This document shows positions 5,023-5,994 of a stretch of DNA of 5,994 nucleotides, piece by piece. The number at the start of each line of letters is the position of its first letter. Position 1 is the first letter of the stretch. This DNA comes from Synergistaceae bacterium. Its GTDB lineage: Bacteria > Synergistota > Synergistia > Synergistales > Thermovirgaceae. Where the stretch lies: NCBI GenBank assembly GCA_003446665.1, contig DMCT01000002.1:827-6820 (forward strand). The letters are read 5' to 3'. Made by a program: the position numbers and the translations under genes. Below the pieces are notes generated by a model. It ran no database searches. It was not told the DNA's origin and worked only from the letters and a program-made list of their open reading frames with translations.

Positions 5023-5994
5023 ATGTTGAGACGCTGGCTTCCATGGAGATTTCTCGTCAAACGAGCCGCCAGGGCGCACGGGATCGTCGATCCTCTGGCC
5101 ATTTTGGCCCGGCTTAGGCGCTTTACCCAACCTTCGGAGGTACAAGAACCCATCGAGCTCTTGAGGGCCGGAATAGTTTTCCATGCCCGCGGCCTTATCA
5201 ACACGAAAGCCATTCAGCACAACCTGGACTGGGTCTGGCCATACTGGGTCGAGCGGCAGTTCAACCCAGACGACCCGTCCTTTATCCCGAGAGCCTTTTC
5301 GTTTACTCACGTCAACCTTACCCACAGAAACTGGACCGCCGCGGGACATCCCGACCTGCCCCTTTACCCTCTCGTAGACCCGAGAGGTCTCGTAACGCCC
5401 TTGCACGACGGCTGGTCCATCGACTTGTGGCTATTGTCTTCTAAAGGCGGTCTTCTCCTTCCATCCAAGCTCGAAGAAGTCAGCCAGAAGCTTGTGTTCT
5501 CTCCAAATCTCGCCGTCAAGACAGATTCATCAGCAAACGGGATGAAAATCTCAACCAACGTTACCCTCGAAACCAGTGATGAAGCCCCCTATGCAAAAAT
5601 AAACGCGTCCTGCCACTGCGCCGAAGGCGGGTGGCTCGTAGTCTCTATTAGACCCTACAACCCCGAAGGTGTTCAGTTCATCGAAAAAATTTTCTGCGAT
5701 GAGGATTCCAGACGGTTAATAGTTAACGGCAAGACGCCCGTTGAATTCGACAGAATACCTGAAAAGACTATCTTCTCGGATTACGACTCCGGTGACGTGG
5801 TCAATCAATTGGGATATTCTGACAGCAAGGGTGTGACATGCAATGTAGGGATGGTCACCGCTGCTGCGCTCTTTCCTTTTCAAAAAGGAGAAAAAGGTTC
5901 TCTTGAGATCCGGGTCCCGCTAAAAGAGGATCTTCCGGAAAAGACCTTTGTCCGTACCACGGCAGCGTACCGTACATCACCGGAATCCTGGAAG
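5023..5994 (+). CDS. Uncharacterised Trp-rich protein, possible glycoside-hydrolase-like enzyme, partial (N-terminal 324 aa)
   Basis: The reading frame runs from the ATG at 5023 past the right edge without a stop. The N terminus is basic (MLRRWLPWRF, no cleavable signal peptide evident). An aromatic-rich, apparently conserved-looking block lies at about 64-138, with HNLDWVWPYWVERQF at 66-80, FIPRAF at 87-92, THVNLTHRNW at 95-104, VDPRGLVTP at 118-126 and WSIDLWLL at 131-138. Residues 155-310 alternate like beta strands, including WLVVSIRPYNPEG at 204-216, which resembles the beta-sandwich domain preceding the helical barrel of glycogen-debranching-type and related glycosidases. The catalytic part would lie beyond the edge, so function is open; a carbohydrate-active enzyme is my inference only. 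The start is uncertain: an in-frame GTG at 4927 is possible but has no ribosome binding site, and the ATG has only a distant one. It is separated from ilvE by hairpins and probably transcribed on its own. Confidence 0.8.
   Translation, partial: MLRRWLPWRFLVKRAARAHGIVDPLAILARLRRFTQPSEVQEPIELLRAGIVFHARGLINTKAIQHNLDWVWPYWVERQFNPDDPSFIPRAFSFTHVNLTHRNWTAAGHPDLPLYPLVDPRGLVTPLHDGWSIDLWLLSSKGGLLLPSKLEEVSQKLVFSPNLAVKTDSSANGMKISTNVTLETSDEAPYAKINASCHCAEGGWLVVSIRPYNPEGVQFIEKIFCDEDSRRLIVNGKTPVEFDRIPEKTIFSDYDSGDVVNQLGYSDSKGVTCNVGMVTAAALFPFQKGEKGSLEIRVPLKEDLPEKTFVRTTAAYRTSPESWK

Noticed and set aside
4835..5029. A 64-codon plus-strand frame ending just inside the right-edge gene
   Set aside because: It begins with TTG inside a hairpin, has no ribosome binding site and runs through T-rich DNA, giving a Phe-rich translation of no recognisable kind.
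4924..5406. A 160-codon minus-strand open frame
   Set aside because: It overlaps the N-terminal part of the right-edge gene and lacks a good ribosome binding site or motif; the plus-strand frame is longer and more protein-like.
1..5994. CRISPR array, insertion sequence, phage or toxin-antitoxin module
   Set aside because: No regularly spaced repeats, transposase frame, terminal inverted repeats with target duplication, or small paired genes were found; the tRNA genes show no duplicated 3' end that would mark an integration site.

Overview
This is ordinary-looking bacterial chromosome of roughly balanced base composition. It carries strong GGAGGTG-type ribosome binding sites, tRNA genes with encoded CCA ends, a ribonuclease J, a long-form class II aldolase and an IlvE-type aminotransferase. 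RNase J points away from enterobacteria and towards Firmicute-like, Synergistota-like or similar anaerobic or thermophilic lineages. The Synergistota guess rests only on the general look of the proteins and is weak.

Left half, minus strand: a class II (zinc) fructose-bisphosphate aldolase-family gene (3094 to 1829) is followed in the same direction, after 119 bases, by an RNase J gene (1709 down to the left window edge, lacking only its last codons). The gap between them holds a perfect 24-base palindrome. The aldolase start is moved to the ATG at 3094, because a near-ideal Shine-Dalgarno lies six bases upstream.

Middle, plus strand: about 200 bases of divergent intergenic DNA hold a likely aldolase promoter on the minus strand and a likely tRNA promoter on the plus strand. 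Two tRNA genes follow, tRNA-Gln(CTG) and tRNA-Glu(CTC), 12 bases apart and closed by a Rho-independent terminator. After a roughly 250-base gap comes ilvE (3758-4783), a complete branched-chain aminotransferase, followed by three successive stem-loops.

Right end, plus strand: a tryptophan-rich protein begins at 5023 and runs off the edge (324 codons visible). It looks like the N-terminal, non-catalytic part of a large carbohydrate-active enzyme, but I cannot name it firmly. It is the least explained gene here.

The genes cover separate housekeeping roles: central carbon metabolism, RNA decay, translation and branched-chain amino acid metabolism. They do not form one pathway. I did not find a clear novel system. 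The points most worth a second look are the right-edge protein, the extended aldolase, the palindrome between aldolase and RNase J, and the tandem hairpins after ilvE.
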